From Dioszegia crocea (Eukaryota; Basidiomycota; Tremellomycetes; Tremellales; Bulleribasidiaceae), in assembly GCA_001600615.1 (NCBI GenBank), contig BCKK01000002.1, positions 836,809 through 900,808 of the forward strand: a stretch of DNA of 64,000 bases. Reading direction: 5' to 3'. Of this stretch, positions 22,814-35,131 are shown piece by piece. The notes under the pieces were generated by a model, which searched no databases, was not told the DNA's origin, and worked only from the letters and a program-made list of their open reading frames with translations. Made by a program: the position numbers and the translations under genes. The first letter of the stretch is position 1; each line of letters begins with the position of its first letter.

Positions 22814-23112
22814 TTAGCGGGGGAGATTGTACTGCTCGGCTAGCAGGTTGCACAGGTCAGGATGCCTATAGAGTGTGTCACTCAGCCGCAGATTAGTAAC
22901 CCGCAAGAATGGCATGCTTACTGACGCAATGACATCGCAGCAGGTTCCCCAGTGTCTGATGGCCAGTGGATCCCGAGCTATACTAATACTGTGCCGCTCT
23001 CGGGGAAGATATCGCGTCAGATACTGATCCACTATCTCACCTCTCATGTAAGCGAAACCTGACTTCAGATAGGGGTGCATAGCGTCTGACGATGAGACCG
23101 CAGAACTGAAGC

Positions 23113-24369
23113 TCAGAACCAAGACCTGATCCCTGACTTCTTGGACGGCTTCGAACGCTGGCTCTCCTGATCCCACCCGTCCGCCCTTGACTCCCGCTTC
23201 TTTCTCCGCGTCCACTCTACCTTCTCCTTATTGATTGACTGCAGTGTCGACTGTGCAATCCTCTCCTTCGACCAAGTCCCTACCAACTTGGTGACTTCCT
23301 CCAATGAGGTGAGATCGACTGTCACCGTCGGATCCGCCCAACCCCATTCCTCAGGGATTTCCCCTCGGTACCGTGTCTCGATCTGACCCAGAATCGAGCC
23401 TGAGTTGTAAGGGACATGGCCCTCGCCATCCGAGCCCGTCCATAGGAGATGGAAGACATCAATCTTGGGGAAATGACGGGCACCGAATGATTGTGCGACA
23501 TTCTTCGCTGTCGACGCGATTGTGCAGAGGGAGTGGGCAATGGTCGAAGGTAACGAGATGATGGGCCGCCACCATGTAGCTGGATTGGCCTCGGCTGATT
23601 CTTGTAGAAAGGTGTCAGTGATCTGTGTGGCAGTTTCGTCCGCTCCCTCCCACATCTTCTCCTCAACAGCATTTTTCAGCTTCTTCGCTCTGCCCGGGAA
23701 TCGAGAGGTGATTTTCCGCAGACCTGATGATGGTCCGTCCGGATTCTGCTGAGGCGGATGTCTTGTGAAGTGGATATTCACCTTCCCCAAACTCGTTCCT
23801 TTCGCTGCCATGTCATCTTTCAACGTGAGAAACCTCCCCATCGTTGACAGTGTGTCCATGTTCGCCTCAAGCCAGTCTTGAATCGAGGCTCTCTGAGAAG
23901 CAGCAGTCGAGCCCGGCAGATCGAAGAGCAGATGCTGTCTGTCACGTTCGTCTGTCACGTTCTCCATCGCAGTACCGAGCTTCTCGAGGACTTGGAAAGT
24001 CCCCTGGATCTGACCATGTAGACCCCTCGTATCGCGAGGTCTCTGAGCCCCAATCTCCGCCAGCTCCCGCCTCGCGTCCGTTTGAGCTTCCGAAGACAAG
24101 TCTGCCATCCTGCAGTAAAGCTCGAGTCCTTGCGCAGCTTCCGCCGTCTTCAAATTTGAAAGCAGACCAACCAAGGACTTGTACTTGTCGCCAAATATGC
24201 GAGCTGCGTCTCGTGGGTCCACATCCGGATTAATGGAGAAGATATCGTAATCCTGCGTGACTTCTGAATCATCGATTTCTTCCGGTCTGGTCTTTCTCAG
24301 TGTGCGAGGTGAATTCGAGGTAGACTTCGGGGTCTTGGTTCCGAAAAGCTTGGATGAGGCTGACGGCAT
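23113..24369 (-). CDS. Hypothetical protein, 418 aa, not recognised
   Basis: Single exon with ATG start and clean stop. I do not recognise a family. Composition looks like a real soluble, largely helical protein: basic Ser/Thr-rich N-terminus (residues 1-30), acidic EEIDDSEVTQDYDIF, a mixed helical middle with SIQDWLEANMDTLSTMGRF, a segment EANPATWWRPIISLPSTIA with aromatic and hydrophobic residues near 265-285 (not long enough to be a clear membrane helix), then GWADPTVTVDLTSLEEV, and a strongly basic tail ending KKSGIRSWF. No signal peptide. Divergent from the LIM gene over about 630 bp. A lineage-specific protein is the simplest reading. Confidence 0.7.
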   Translation of the reverse strand: MPSASSKLFGTKTPKSTSNSPRTLRKTRPEEIDDSEVTQDYDIFSINPDVDPRDAARIFGDKYKSLVGLLSNLKTAEAAQGLELYCRMADLSSEAQTDARRELAEIGAQRPRDTRGLHGQIQGTFQVLEKLGTAMENVTDERDRQHLLFDLPGSTAASQRASIQDWLEANMDTLSTMGRFLTLKDDMAAKGTSLGKVNIHFTRHPPQQNPDGPSSGLRKITSRFPGRAKKLKNAVEEKMWEGADETATQITDTFLQESAEANPATWWRPIISLPSTIAHSLCTIASTAKNVAQSFGARHFPKIDVFHLLWTGSDGEGHVPYNSGSILGQIETRYRGEIPEEWGWADPTVTVDLTSLEEVTKLVGTWSKERIAQSTLQSINKEKVEWTRRKKRESRADGWDQESQRSKPSKKSGIRSWF

Positions 24370-24997
24370 GTCGATCTTGGGTGATGTGAGTTTGAATCAG
24401 GGTTCGCTGTCAGTGTGGATTGCGGGGATTGGTGGCGACTGCTGAATTCACTGATAGTGGGGAGGAGGTTGGGGAGATGGTGGATTTGTAGGTACTATCA
24501 AGAGGGAATACAGGATTTTGAAATGTTGTGCAATGAAGACCGTAGATGCTGATGATGTGAAGAGTCAATATCCGAATACGTCGTAGTAAGTTACAGTGTA
24601 CCCCTATCAACCTCCATTCTTGACGTGAGATGGTCCCCTAGTATCCAATTTCCCCGGGGTTCAAAGGAGTCGGTAGGGACTTTCGTGTCACATCTTGCTA
24701 GTCTCGCAGTTTCTGTCCCTGATAAGCAGGGGACTGAGCCCTCAAACGCGCCGCACGACAACATGCCAAACAGGCATTGCCCGGTCGCTGGCATTCCGCC
24801 ACACTCGCGCAGATGTTACGGCATGACATGAAACGCCCCTGAATTTCAGATTCCAGGGTGTCAACAAAAAGACGTCACTGCGTCCTCTTTATACCTTGCG
24901 ATATATCAACACCCCAGTCTACGCGCACTTACAGGCTCCCTCACAGTCTGAGCTGATACCTTGGTCCAAAAGCTAGACGTGGACATCCAGCCGAAAT
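24370..24997. promoter_or_regulatory. Divergent promoter between the 418-aa orphan and the LIM gene
   Basis: No coding exon. A TTTATA element at about 24888-24893 lies roughly 105 bp before the LIM gene ATG. Confidence 0.4.
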
Positions 24998-25999
24998 ATG
25001 TCTTTCGGAGGGTCAGCCAATTGCCCGGTATGCGGAAAGGCGGTGTATCACATGGAGCAGGTGATAGGTCCTGGACGCAAGGTATATTCAGGCACAAGCC
25101 ATGCTATGCGGAAACTTGAGTGACAACGAGCTGACCCCATAGATCTACCACAAAGCCTGTCTTAAGTGTCAGCAGTGTGCAAAGCGGCTCGATCAGGGAT
25201 CTGTCGTGGAGCACGATCTTTTGGTAAGCCGCTTGACAACTGTGCTCTCATCTCCTAAATTCTGACACTCTAGCCATACTGCTCGAGATGCCATACTCAG
25301 CTATTTGGTACCCGAGATCTACGCCATGCAAACGTGCACGCCGTGGATAACTCTCCACTGCGCACTCCTCGTGTGCCCGCAACATCCCCACCAACCTCAC
25401 CCCGACCCCTCCCCCGACCGCCAACTGCAAGCACGGAATTCTACACACCACCACGTCTGGATAACCCTCGCAGCATACCTAACGATCTGCCAGCTTCCAC
25501 CCCTGATGTCAATACTCCAATCACACGACCGGACTTTAGATCAAGTCGACCAATATCGGTCCCTTTCGCCGGTGGGACGAAGGCGCTGGATGAGCGAGGA
25601 TTGTTAAGGAGAGCTGAGAGTCCGAGGAGTAAGGTTGGGGAGAGAATGACTGGAGAGGATGCTTGCGAAGGTTGTGGAAAGAAGGTATACGCGGCGGAAC
25701 AAGTGAACGCGATCGGGGCAAAGTGAGTCTGGTCGGCCTGGGGTGCGGATGGGAGAGCACAAGTTGTCACTCGGTATGGATAGATTGCTGATGAGTCAGG
25801 TGGCACAGGTGGTGTCTGAAATGCTCTACATGCAAAAGCACCGTCGACGCGAGTAAGGTATCAGATAAAGATGGGCAGATCTACTGCAAGAATTGTTACG
25901 CCAAGGTGAGTGCGACTCCTTACGAAGACAGTAAAACTCTTGATTGCAGAGCTGACGAGGTAGAATTTCGGGCCAGGAGGAATACTCGGGAAGAGATAG
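24998..25999 (+). CDS. Two-LIM-domain protein (cysteine-rich protein type)
   Basis: Five exons: 24998-25081, 25143-25223, 25274-25722, 25800-25905, 25964-25999, 251 aa. LIM1 at about residues 9-65: CPVCGKAVYHMEQ, HKACLKCQQC, YCSRCHTQLFG. LIM2 at about 185-245: CEGCGKKVYAAEQ, WHRWCLKCSTC, YCKNCYAKNFGPGG. All eight zinc ligands per domain are present. The 120-residue linker is Pro/Thr/Ser-rich and disordered. LIM proteins of this type act as scaffolds in actin or transcription complexes; the role in fungi is little known. The tail FGPGGILGKR follows the common CRP pattern in which a glycine-rich motif trails LIM. The last coding exon is only 36 nt. Confidence 0.92.
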
Positions 26000-26172
26000 C
26001 GCTGGACGAATGCGGAAAGGACTACCGCAGAACGGGACGCATGGCCTGTAGCTTTGACATAGGGACAGCAGCAATCGGGGGTGTTGTATCTAAGGCCATC
26101 TAGCAGTATAGTATAAGGTATTCAAATGTGCTCATTCATTGTCCATGGCCAAATTCACCTCGTAGGGTCCTC

Positions 26173-26635
26173 CTATTCCCCCGCTCTCTTCGCTTCCGTC
26201 AATGCAGAAAGCTCCCCACCCTCTGCCCGCCCTGCAGCTCGTTCCTGTTCGTCCATCTTCTCCAGCCGAACAAGATTCCTCTTCTTCACCAGGAGCCTCA
26301 CAGTTCGCTCCCGCTCAATCTCGCCCAGCTCGTGCCAATTCTGTATCCTCGATAGTGTCTGAAGATCAGCAAAAGAATCATCTCTGATAGGAGACTGTGC
26401 TCACTCCGTCTGTGTTGACTATCATAGGACCTAGCCGGTCTAGTTTGACCACATTCCCCTGCCCCAGATCCAGCTTTTGCACCTCCTCAGGTTCTTGAAT
26501 CGTCTCAACCTCGGCCGATTGAAATTCGATTGCTAGTGGAGGCGACTTGTTGGCCACATCTGAAGCATTCAACTCGGATATGTCAGGCTTCATGGGGGGT
26601 ATCGACGATTCCGGCTGGTCTAGCGGAGTTGGCAT
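26173..26635 (-). CDS. Small conserved fungal protein of unknown function
   Basis: Two exons, 26635-26405 and 26358-26173, 138 aa. The C-terminal half carries LGPMIVNTDGTLSRIQNWHE and then EIERERTVRLLVKKRNLVRL, a pattern I associate with short uncharacterised proteins found widely in fungi (LGP-V-N-DGTLSRI-NW followed by E-ER-RT-R). The N-terminal half is Pro/Glu/Asp-rich and disordered. The splice junction falls exactly inside the conserved motif, supporting the model. It is divergent from POL1 with about 205 bp between start codons, so co-regulation is possible. No function is assigned. Confidence 0.75.
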
Positions 26636-26840
26636 AATGCTATATGGTTGATAGAGTGAAGTGTAGAGTCAGATCATATACTGCCTCCAGTCGTCCATCC
26701 AGCACTGAAGTGGTCACGTGTCTCACCATGCCGTAACCCCAGATCGCGTCTCGAAGTTCGGCGCGTTGATACGCGACTTTGAATCGTCCTGGTATACATT
26801 TCTCACCAATCCTCTTTCTGTTTCTATCACTGCCAGCACG

Positions 26841-29800
26841 ATGCCCGCCTTACGGAAGCCTGATACAAAGCAAGACAAATTCGCAGCTTTGAAGGAGGCA
26901 CGAGCTCGGGGCGGCCGGCTGCAGCAATGGAAGGTGTGTCTGACCCTCCGTCTGCAACTTGTATAGGAAAGCTGCTGACGACGTCCAAGCCTCAAGAGGA
27001 CACCGATCTGTACGACGAAGTAACTGAGCACCAATATCAGTCAATAGTGGGCTCCAGGCAGGACCAGGATGATTTCATTATCGATGATGATGGGAGTGGG
27101 TACATTGACAACGGCCAGGAGGATTGGGATGACGATGATGATGAGGAGAGTGAGGACGAGGACGACTTTGAGGGCGAGGATGAGGAGCTCAGAAAGGGTG
27201 AGACTTTCTTGTTGCCTCGTCAAGGGGCTATAGCTGACTCTCCCAGCCCGAAAGCTGAAGCGGGCAAAGCAAAGAGCGAAATTAGCGAAAGTTGCTTCGA
27301 AGCCAACTGCAGCCAAATCCAAAACCACCTCATCCGATTACGCTCGGCCAGCCGTTGCTTCTGGCTCAACATACCGTCCTGCTCCCTCTGCAGTCAAGGA
27401 GGACGACTTCATGGCTGGTCTCCTATCCGGTGTCACCGCTGCTGCCGCCGAACCAGCGAGCAGAAAACGAAGGTCATCCCCACAACTCCCCAGTTCGGAT
27501 ACCTACGAGCCCAGCTCGGACTCTTCCTTCTTTGGCGTCAAGAAGCGCTACGGTCAAGATTCGGACGAAGAGGACTACTCTCGGCGGCGGAGTACGACGG
27601 GAAAGAAACCGAGGGTATCGGATGCGACGATCATGCCGTCGAACGACAACGAACCGGATTATGGCGATTCCCCTGACTATGGCGGGATGGACATCGATGA
27701 GCCTATGCTTGATGTGAAGCCGGAAGTCATATCAGACGAGGATGAGGAGATGGAGATCAAGGCGAAAACGTCTGGATCAACCAAGCTCAATGGTCAAGCG
27801 GCGCAGCGTCGAAAAGTTGTCAACTCGACCTCGGTCAAGCACGTCGTACCGAAGCCTGAACCGATCGCTGCGAAAGCCGAACCGGACATGACGCCAGTCA
27901 AGCCAAAGGTCATGGCGGAGACCAAGCCCGTGGCCAATGGAGCGGCACATTGGTCGTCGGTACAGGCGAGCTTGGAGAATCAAATCAAGACGAGCGAGCT
28001 TGACTCGGTCAAGGCGCCGACCGGCTCTACTAAGGTGGAGAATGTCATTGAGAAGGACGGGACATTACGCATGTACTGGCTGGATCAGATGGAGCTAGAC
28101 GGTGTGGTACATCTTGTGGGCAAAGTGCTGGATCGGCAATCCAACAAGTATGTCAGTGCTTGCGTCAGCATTAACGGGATCAAGAGGAACCTGTTTGTCA
28201 AGCCTAGAGCCAAGCGATTTCGTGAGTCAACACTTAAGCCAGCCTGGAGTCTTTTGCTGACCATCTTACAGAGAACGGTGTTGAGACCGATCTGGAGGTT
28301 ACCAAGACAGATGTCTACTCAGATTTTGAAAAATATCGACAGGAGGCTGGTATCGAGGAATGGAAAGGGAAATTTGTCAACCGGAAATACGCCTTTGAAG
28401 ACAGCGGAGTCGAGAAAGGGGAAAGCGAGTGGATGAAGGTGGTGTACGGTTTCGATCGTAAGTTTCAGTATCGTCACCCCACAAGTTCATGCTGACGTGC
28501 TAGAGCCTGAACTGCCGCACAACGCCAGCGGCCCGACTTTCAGCCACATCTTTGGTACAAACACCTCGCCGTTTGAATTGCTCGTTATAAAGCGGAAGAT
28601 CATGGGCCCTTGTTGGCTGGAAATCAAGAATGCCTCGCAAAGCTCGAAATCTGTACGTCGCAGTCCCCGGTCATCCAGCTAATATTTCAGACATCATGGT
28701 GCAAAGTCGAATTCACTGTCCATGATCCTAAGAATGTTAACCCATTCGGGGTACCTCCTAAACCCAAAAAAGATGGAGAGGACACGCCAAAAGAGGAGCC
28801 GAAAGAAGACTCAAAGCTATCCGCCCAGGAGGTCAAGGAAGCCAAAGAGGCCAAGGAGGGTCCCAAGAACGCTCCACCGATGACAATCATGTCTATCTCC
28901 ATGAGGACCATCGTCAATCACCGTGAGAACAAGACGGAGCTGTTGTGTGTCACCGCAAGGACGTGGGAGGGATGTAAGTATTTATTCGCTGTCAACGTCA
29001 GCTCAAACTTACGATCATAGGCAACATCGACGATCCGACCCCACCAGACCGCCTGCCATCCACACTCAATACCATTGTCCGACCTATTGAGAAGTTCCCA
29101 CCGAATCTCGAAGCTCGCGCAAAGACCGAGGCCTCACCGTTCCAAACAGTCAAAGCCGAACGAGCGCTACTCAACTCCCTGCTTGCCACCATTCAAAAGC
29201 ATGATCCGGATGTCATCGTCAGCCACAACTTCCTTGGTGGTAACTTTGAGGCGCTGCTATACCGAATGAAGGAGCTCAAGGCGGATCACTGGTCGAGAAT
29301 AGGCCGGTTCAGGCGCAAGGCGATCACCATCAGCAAGATGGGGAGCAACGCCAGATTGATGGCTGGGAGGCTTGTTGCAGATTTATCCAGTGATGCTGCC
29401 AAGGTGAGCTTGTCACTAGTCGCTATTGAGTTGGCTGATAATCATAGGGCATGATCTCATCGACCACCTGGTCAATGACGGAAATGTGCAACACGCACCT
29501 GAAGATTCAGCGTGAAGACGTCGACCCGGAGGACACGCATACCTACTTCGATCACACCTTGTCCTCGCCAGACCGGCTCATCAAGTACATCCGATTATGC
29601 GAAATCGACGCCTACTTCCAGATGGCCATCGCGGGCCGGGTGCAGATGCTGCCTCTGACGAAGCAGCTTACCAATCTTGCTGGTAACTCATGGTCAGTCA
29701 TTCTCCTCTCGCTTATGGTCCAGCTGACATCGACAGGAATCTTACCCTGAATGGAGGAAGAGCCGTGCGAAACGAGTTCATCTTACTACATGAATTCCAC

Positions 29801-32188
29801 CGCCTCAAGTATGTCTGCCCGGACAAGATGTTCCGCAAAGACGTCAAGGCGAAAGCTCTGCCTTCGGGCGATAACGACGATGATGACGAGCAACCCTCTA
29901 CCTCCACCCGAGTGAGGGGTAAAGCAAAGTACGCTGGTGGTTTGGTGTTTGAGCCGAAGAGGGGGCTGTGGGATACCTATATCCTCGTTATGGATTTCAA
30001 CTCGCTATATCCCAGTATCATCCAGGAGTACAACATCGATTTTACGACTGTCGAGCGGGATGACGATGACGATGTGAGTTACAAGGTTACGACGCATGGC
30101 TCGAAGATCTTAGCTGATGAGTATAGGCGGAGGAAGACAAGATCCCTGACGTGCCCGAGGGCGATGTTCCCCAGGGTGTCCTGCCACGAATTATCGCAAC
30201 GCTAGTCAATCGACGTCAGGAAGTCAAGAAATTGATGAAGGCCAAGAAAACCACAGCGGCCGAGATGGTGCAGGTGAGTCTTTTGCCCTATGGAAGCCGC
30301 ATGAAGTGGAAGCTGATACCCTTAGTATGACATCAGGCAACAAGCGCTCAAGTTGACTGCAAACTCCATGTACGGTTGTCTTGGTTTCGCCGGATCCCGA
30401 TTCTCCTCTCGACCCCTGGCGGCTTTGACGACATTCAAGGGACGAGAGATCTTGACCCATACTAGAGAACTGGCTGAATCTCTCCAATTGGATGTGAGTG
30501 AATCTCGGGCAGAATAAGCGCGCTCGGCTGATCATTCCAGGTCGTGTATGGTGATACCGACTCCGTTTTCGTCAATTCCAATGTGACCACCTATCCGGAA
30601 GCCCTGAAGATTGCCAACGAATTCAAGAAGCTGGTCAACGAGCGATATAAGCTTCTCGAGATTGACCTCGACGCTGTCTTTGAGCGGATCTTGCTGCTGA
30701 ACAAGAAGAAGTACGCGGCGGTCAAGATCGATGAGGCTGGTGGCAAGATCACGGAAGTCAAGGGGTTGGATATGAAGAGGCGAGAGTTCTCCAAAGTGTC
30801 CAAGGACTCCTCTAGGTGAGTCTAGTCTATTGCAGGTGAACGTTGCTGATGCTCAAGTGCTGTTCTACGAGAGATCTTGTCTGGAGAGGTGACTGAGAAT
30901 GTCGTCGGGAAGGTTCACGACCTCCTTACATCGCTCGGCGAGCGTGTGCGTGCAGGCGACGTGCCCCTGGAGGATTTCATCATTTTCAAGGTAAATCTTC
31001 GATCCCTTCCAGATGAACACTCAGCTGACATCATCAGCGATTAGGAAAGAACCCCGAGGATTACCCAGACAAGAAATCCCAACCCCACGTTCAAGTCGCC
31101 CTGCGTATGAAGTCCAAGGGTGTCGCCGTGCGCGCTCACGATGTCATACCGTACATCATCTGCTTGGGCGAGGATGGTAAGTCGGGGAGGACTGCCAGTG
31201 CCGACAAGGCTTTCCATCCGGATGATCTGCGGAGACAAGGGAGCGAGTTGAAGATTGGTGAGTTTTACAGAGCTTGCGTCGAGGCCCACATTGACCCCTA
31301 GATTATGACTTCTACCTCGACTCTCAGATCTTACAGCCTATTTTGAGGTTGTGCGAGTCCATTGAAGGGACTGAACGGGCCAGACTAGCGGAGTGTCTAG
31401 GTATGTTGTCTTTCGCCATAATGACGCCTCGCTAACATTTTGCAGGTCTTGATCCCGCACGATACGCCTCAACCGGGGGACAGGTAGCCGAGAAGGAATT
31501 CTTCACTTTCGAATCCCAGATCTCGGACGGAGAGCGATTTAAGGATGCCGATGCGTTTAGTATCAGGTGCATGTCTTGCGAGGCGACATTTGCATTCGAA
31601 GGGTTAATGGACGATTCTGTAAGTTTGACTCAAGATTGACTTCCCAAACATAGCTGATTATCTTAGGCACACGTCATTCAGGCTATCGGTATCGTTTGTC
31701 CTGGCTGCTCTAGCGTCGTCCCAACTCCATCTGTCTCTGTCCAACTCGAGCTTGCGGTCCGAGCCCACATCTCAAAGTACTACTTGGCGTGGACTGTATG
31801 TGATGGCGAGGGCTGCGGAGCCCGGACGAGGATGATGGGTGTATACGGCCGGAGATGTCTCGGATTCGTGCGGGAGGGATGTAGAGGTACAGTCGCCCTT
31901 GAGGTAAGTCATGTCCCTGTCTTTGGAAGGCTGTAGCTGATCAAGCAGTACACCGACACCAAGCTATACAACCAGCTTCTTTACTATCAGTCCCTCTTCA
32001 ATCTCGAAAAGGCTCTGACAACTTCTCGCGGCACGGGCCGGGCAGAAGAGATCAAGGCCCTGGCCACGGCCAACACGAGGGGATTTGCGGACATCCTGGC
32101 GGTCGTGGAGCGGTATCTTGAGCGAAATGGGAGGCGGTATGTGGACATGAAGGGGTTGTTTGGGTTCATGGAGCGCATGAAGATGTAG
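26841..32188 (+). CDS. POL1: DNA polymerase alpha catalytic subunit
   Basis: Extends RNA-DNA primers made with primase at origins and Okazaki fragments. Eighteen exons: 26841-26933, 26990-27197, 27247-28221, 28272-28457, 28504-28652, 28691-28973, 29021-29403, 29448-29692, 29737-30073, 30127-30273, 30326-30493, 30541-30815, 30858-30990, 31038-31257, 31302-31400, 31446-31618, 31667-31903, 31949-32188; 1516 aa. Family B motifs intact: DFNSLYPSI (about 927), KLTANSMYG (about 1011), YGDTDS (about 1061). The C-terminal zinc modules are visible: CMSCEATF with CPGCSS, and CDGEGC with [13 protein letters not shown]-terminus has [13 protein letters not shown], the usual Pol1 N-terminal pattern, followed by acidic disordered sequence. 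Start MPALRKPD chosen because it directly precedes that motif. Confidence 0.97.
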
Positions 32189-32310
32189 GGCGAGAGTCTG
32201 ATCTGTTATCATCGGTCGTTGTGGCTTTATTTTGAGCATTATTTCGGTAGCCTTCCACAGCTCTAGGCTGGCAGTGTAAATGTATACGGGTTCTCTTCTG
32301 ATGATTGCAT

Positions 32311-34862
32311 CTAGACTTCTAGCCTACCATACACGATCTGACCATCTATGATCGTTGCCTTGACCTGTACTTCCAGCATTTCCCCAACGGGGACCTTGAG
32401 GAGGTCGTCATCCCACACCACCGCATCGAATCTTTTGCCCGGCGTGAGCGAGCCGGTAATATTTGAGAGCCCAGCATAGGCAGCTGAGACGAACTATGAG
32501 CGGAGGTCAAACGGGTCAACAGATGAGGTACATACCGTCAACTGTAAAGCCCCTCAGTGCCTGCTCCCTACTCAGTTTCTCCTCTGCGACCCAGCCGTCC
32601 GGCCCGTGCGGTGATGTCCCAGCTTCAGATAGACGGGTAGTGGCTGCATAGAACCCCTTGAGCGGGTCAAGCGATTCAACGGGGAAATCAGAGCCGAGCG
32701 CTATCCGACCACCCAGCCTGTTTAATCAGCTCGGTCTACTGGCCATAGTTGAGCAAGGCTACAATGGCAGCATGACTTACTTGAGGTAAGATTGCCATGC
32801 GTATGCCCCCTTCAGTCGTTCCTTGCCCTAGGGTCGCATCAGCTGTGTCGTAAGAAGACGCTTTGAAGATGATAACTCACTAATCGTTCTTCGGCATACC
32901 ACATCCGATCGGTCAGCATGTATACCTAGGGCTGATTAATGAGATATTGAACATACATCACTAGTTGCATGGGTCGGTTGGTAGCTCGCGATTACTGTGA
33001 TGATCAACAATCAATCTTTGGGGACACCGTCGGCAGGGCGGAGCTTACCACCAAATTTGACAGCTCGGGCGAGGTCCGAAGGCGTCATGATCTGGGCATG
33101 CTCAAGTCTGAAACGCTTGGCCGATTCGAGCCCTGGATGAGACCCGATGACCGTTTCAATAGCATTTAGAATGACGTTGTTCGCTCGATCACCTATGGTG
33201 TGGATGTTCTGGCATTGTCAGCTAAATCTCCTTTATTGTCAAGATCTTGACACTGACCACTTGCCATCCCTGTTCTAGTCAGCCATTGCCATGTCTCTTC
33301 AGTTATTACTGACCTTCTCATACCACTTTCTGATCATCCCCTCCCACTTCTCCTCTGGAACAAGCATGAAACCCTTCCAACCAGGTTGATCACTGTAATC
33401 CTCCAGCAGCGCCGCTCCCCGTGATCCCAGAGCGCCATCCCCAAAGAGCTTGACTGAATGGACGTTCAGTCGCCCATCCCCTGCCTCTGATATCCGGGTG
33501 AACGAATCACCGCAGTACTCTGTCGGAGAAGGGCAGAAGATCATCAGGTTGAAGCGGAGGGGCAGCTTTCCGCTGTCAGCGAGTCTGAAGGATCAGCAGG
33601 AGCAATGCCGGGAAAATACAGCATATCGAGGAGGGTAAAAAGACAAGAACAATCCAGCCAGGACTTACTTGGCAAAGAAATCCACATCGTCTTTGGGCGT
33701 TCTGGCATTGTGCACACCGGTCAATCCCTTGCTGAGTGCTTCGTCAGACATGCGTTTGAGGAAGAGCTGCCGTTGCGCATCAGACCATTTCGGTCGGATT
33801 TCATTGATCAGATCTATTGCGTTGTCCACCTGAGAGTCAGCTCGGATGTGAGTGCGAAGGTGACAAAGCTCGCGAATATGCCTGTCGGCCTCCCGTTCTC
33901 ATCGCGCACAATCAGACCTCCTTCCACTGTTTCCGGCAGACCGCCTTCCCTTTGCTCCAACTCATCAAGTACCGCTCGGCTGACCCATTCGGCATGAACA
34001 TCTACTCGTGCAAGGCAGATCTTTTTCCCTCGTAGTATCTCGCTCGCTTCAAGATCGTCCGCTGTAGGAAACGTTTTTGAGGGGAAGAGATTTTGATCCC
34101 AGCCCATCCCTTCAACCCACCTTCCAGCCGGAAGATCACGGCCCTCATTGGCGATGAAGTGCTCGACTCGAGTGACTACTTCCGCAGGGGAACGGGAAGC
34201 GAGCAGCGGAAGTTGGGCGTAGTAGCCGTGCTCGAGGACATGCCCATGGGCATCAATCAAGCCCTGCAGGTCAGCTTGGCGCACTGAGACAGTAGTAGCA
34301 TTGAGCTTACAGGGGTCATAGTCTGTCCCTCAGGCAAATATAGAATCTCCACACCCCCTGCCAGTCTCACTACTTCGGGAGACTGATCCACTCCACCAAT
34401 TGTCGCTTTGTCGCCCCATCTTCTCCGTATTCTATCTGTCTCAGCATCAGCCACTGATCTGATCAACAGAGACGGCAAGTACTCACTTAGTGAACCGCTA
34501 TCCGCCACTTCTTTGCCTTTCACTACCACACACTCCACAGCTCCGACTCCACCGTTCTCTGGAACAGTATATATTCCCAGCCTGTCTCGCGTGCAGATCG
34601 CATATGTGCTTGGCAAAGGTGAATCTTTGTGGCCAGATCCAAAGGTGCGAATTTTGCTACGCTTCCCGTCACGCTGTGAATACAGAACGACAAATCCAAG
34701 GATGAGGATGGTGAGAGATAGGTGTAGCGTGCGAGTGGAGCGCTTGGGTGGAGGCGGGGCTTTCTGATACTTAACCGCTGGGTTTGTGGTCAATTTTGAT
34801 TTTTCCGACATGGTTGAAATTCGACGGCGGGCTGTAGATTCTGCAGGGCCGTTCTCTGCCAT
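32311..34862 (-). CDS. Membrane-anchored amidohydrolase, YtcJ/LAF3 type
   Basis: Metal-dependent hydrolase of the amidohydrolase 3 family; substrate unknown. Twelve exons: 34862-34487, 34435-34311, 34263-33874, 33829-33669, 33584-33314, 33269-33258, 33208-33049, 32994-32957, 32925-32881, 32827-32781, 32717-32536, 32483-32311; 659 aa. Metal-site motifs seen: DAHGH (H173, H175), HTIGD (H448), RLEHAQ (H482), GSDFP (D552). One membrane helix near residues 50-65 (LHLSLTILILGFVVLY) suggests a type II anchored enzyme. Start could also be the ATG at 34811, 17 codons downstream. Splicing is unusual: a 12-nt microexon, a 31-nt intron, and one intron that seems to start with GC. Divergent from the HRP1-like gene over about 270 bp. 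Confidence 0.85.
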
Positions 34863-35131
34863 GGTTGATGCGAAGGTGACTGCTAGATCAGCGAGTATAG
34901 CTCGTAGTGCGTGAGGTATGCTGCGCTGAAATTCCGGCCGCTTGAACGACCCCCCGGAGATGCCCGAAACATGGCCGAATTCCCACTTGGGGTGTTTTTG
35001 TGGACTTTCCCACGGTGGTACGACCCATTCAAGAGGAGGAGCTGCCAAACCCAAAACTACTCTTCACATCTTCACTCTCCCCTATATTCTTTGCTTTACT
35101 CGACAATACACCCCTTCTCACGCTAGACACG

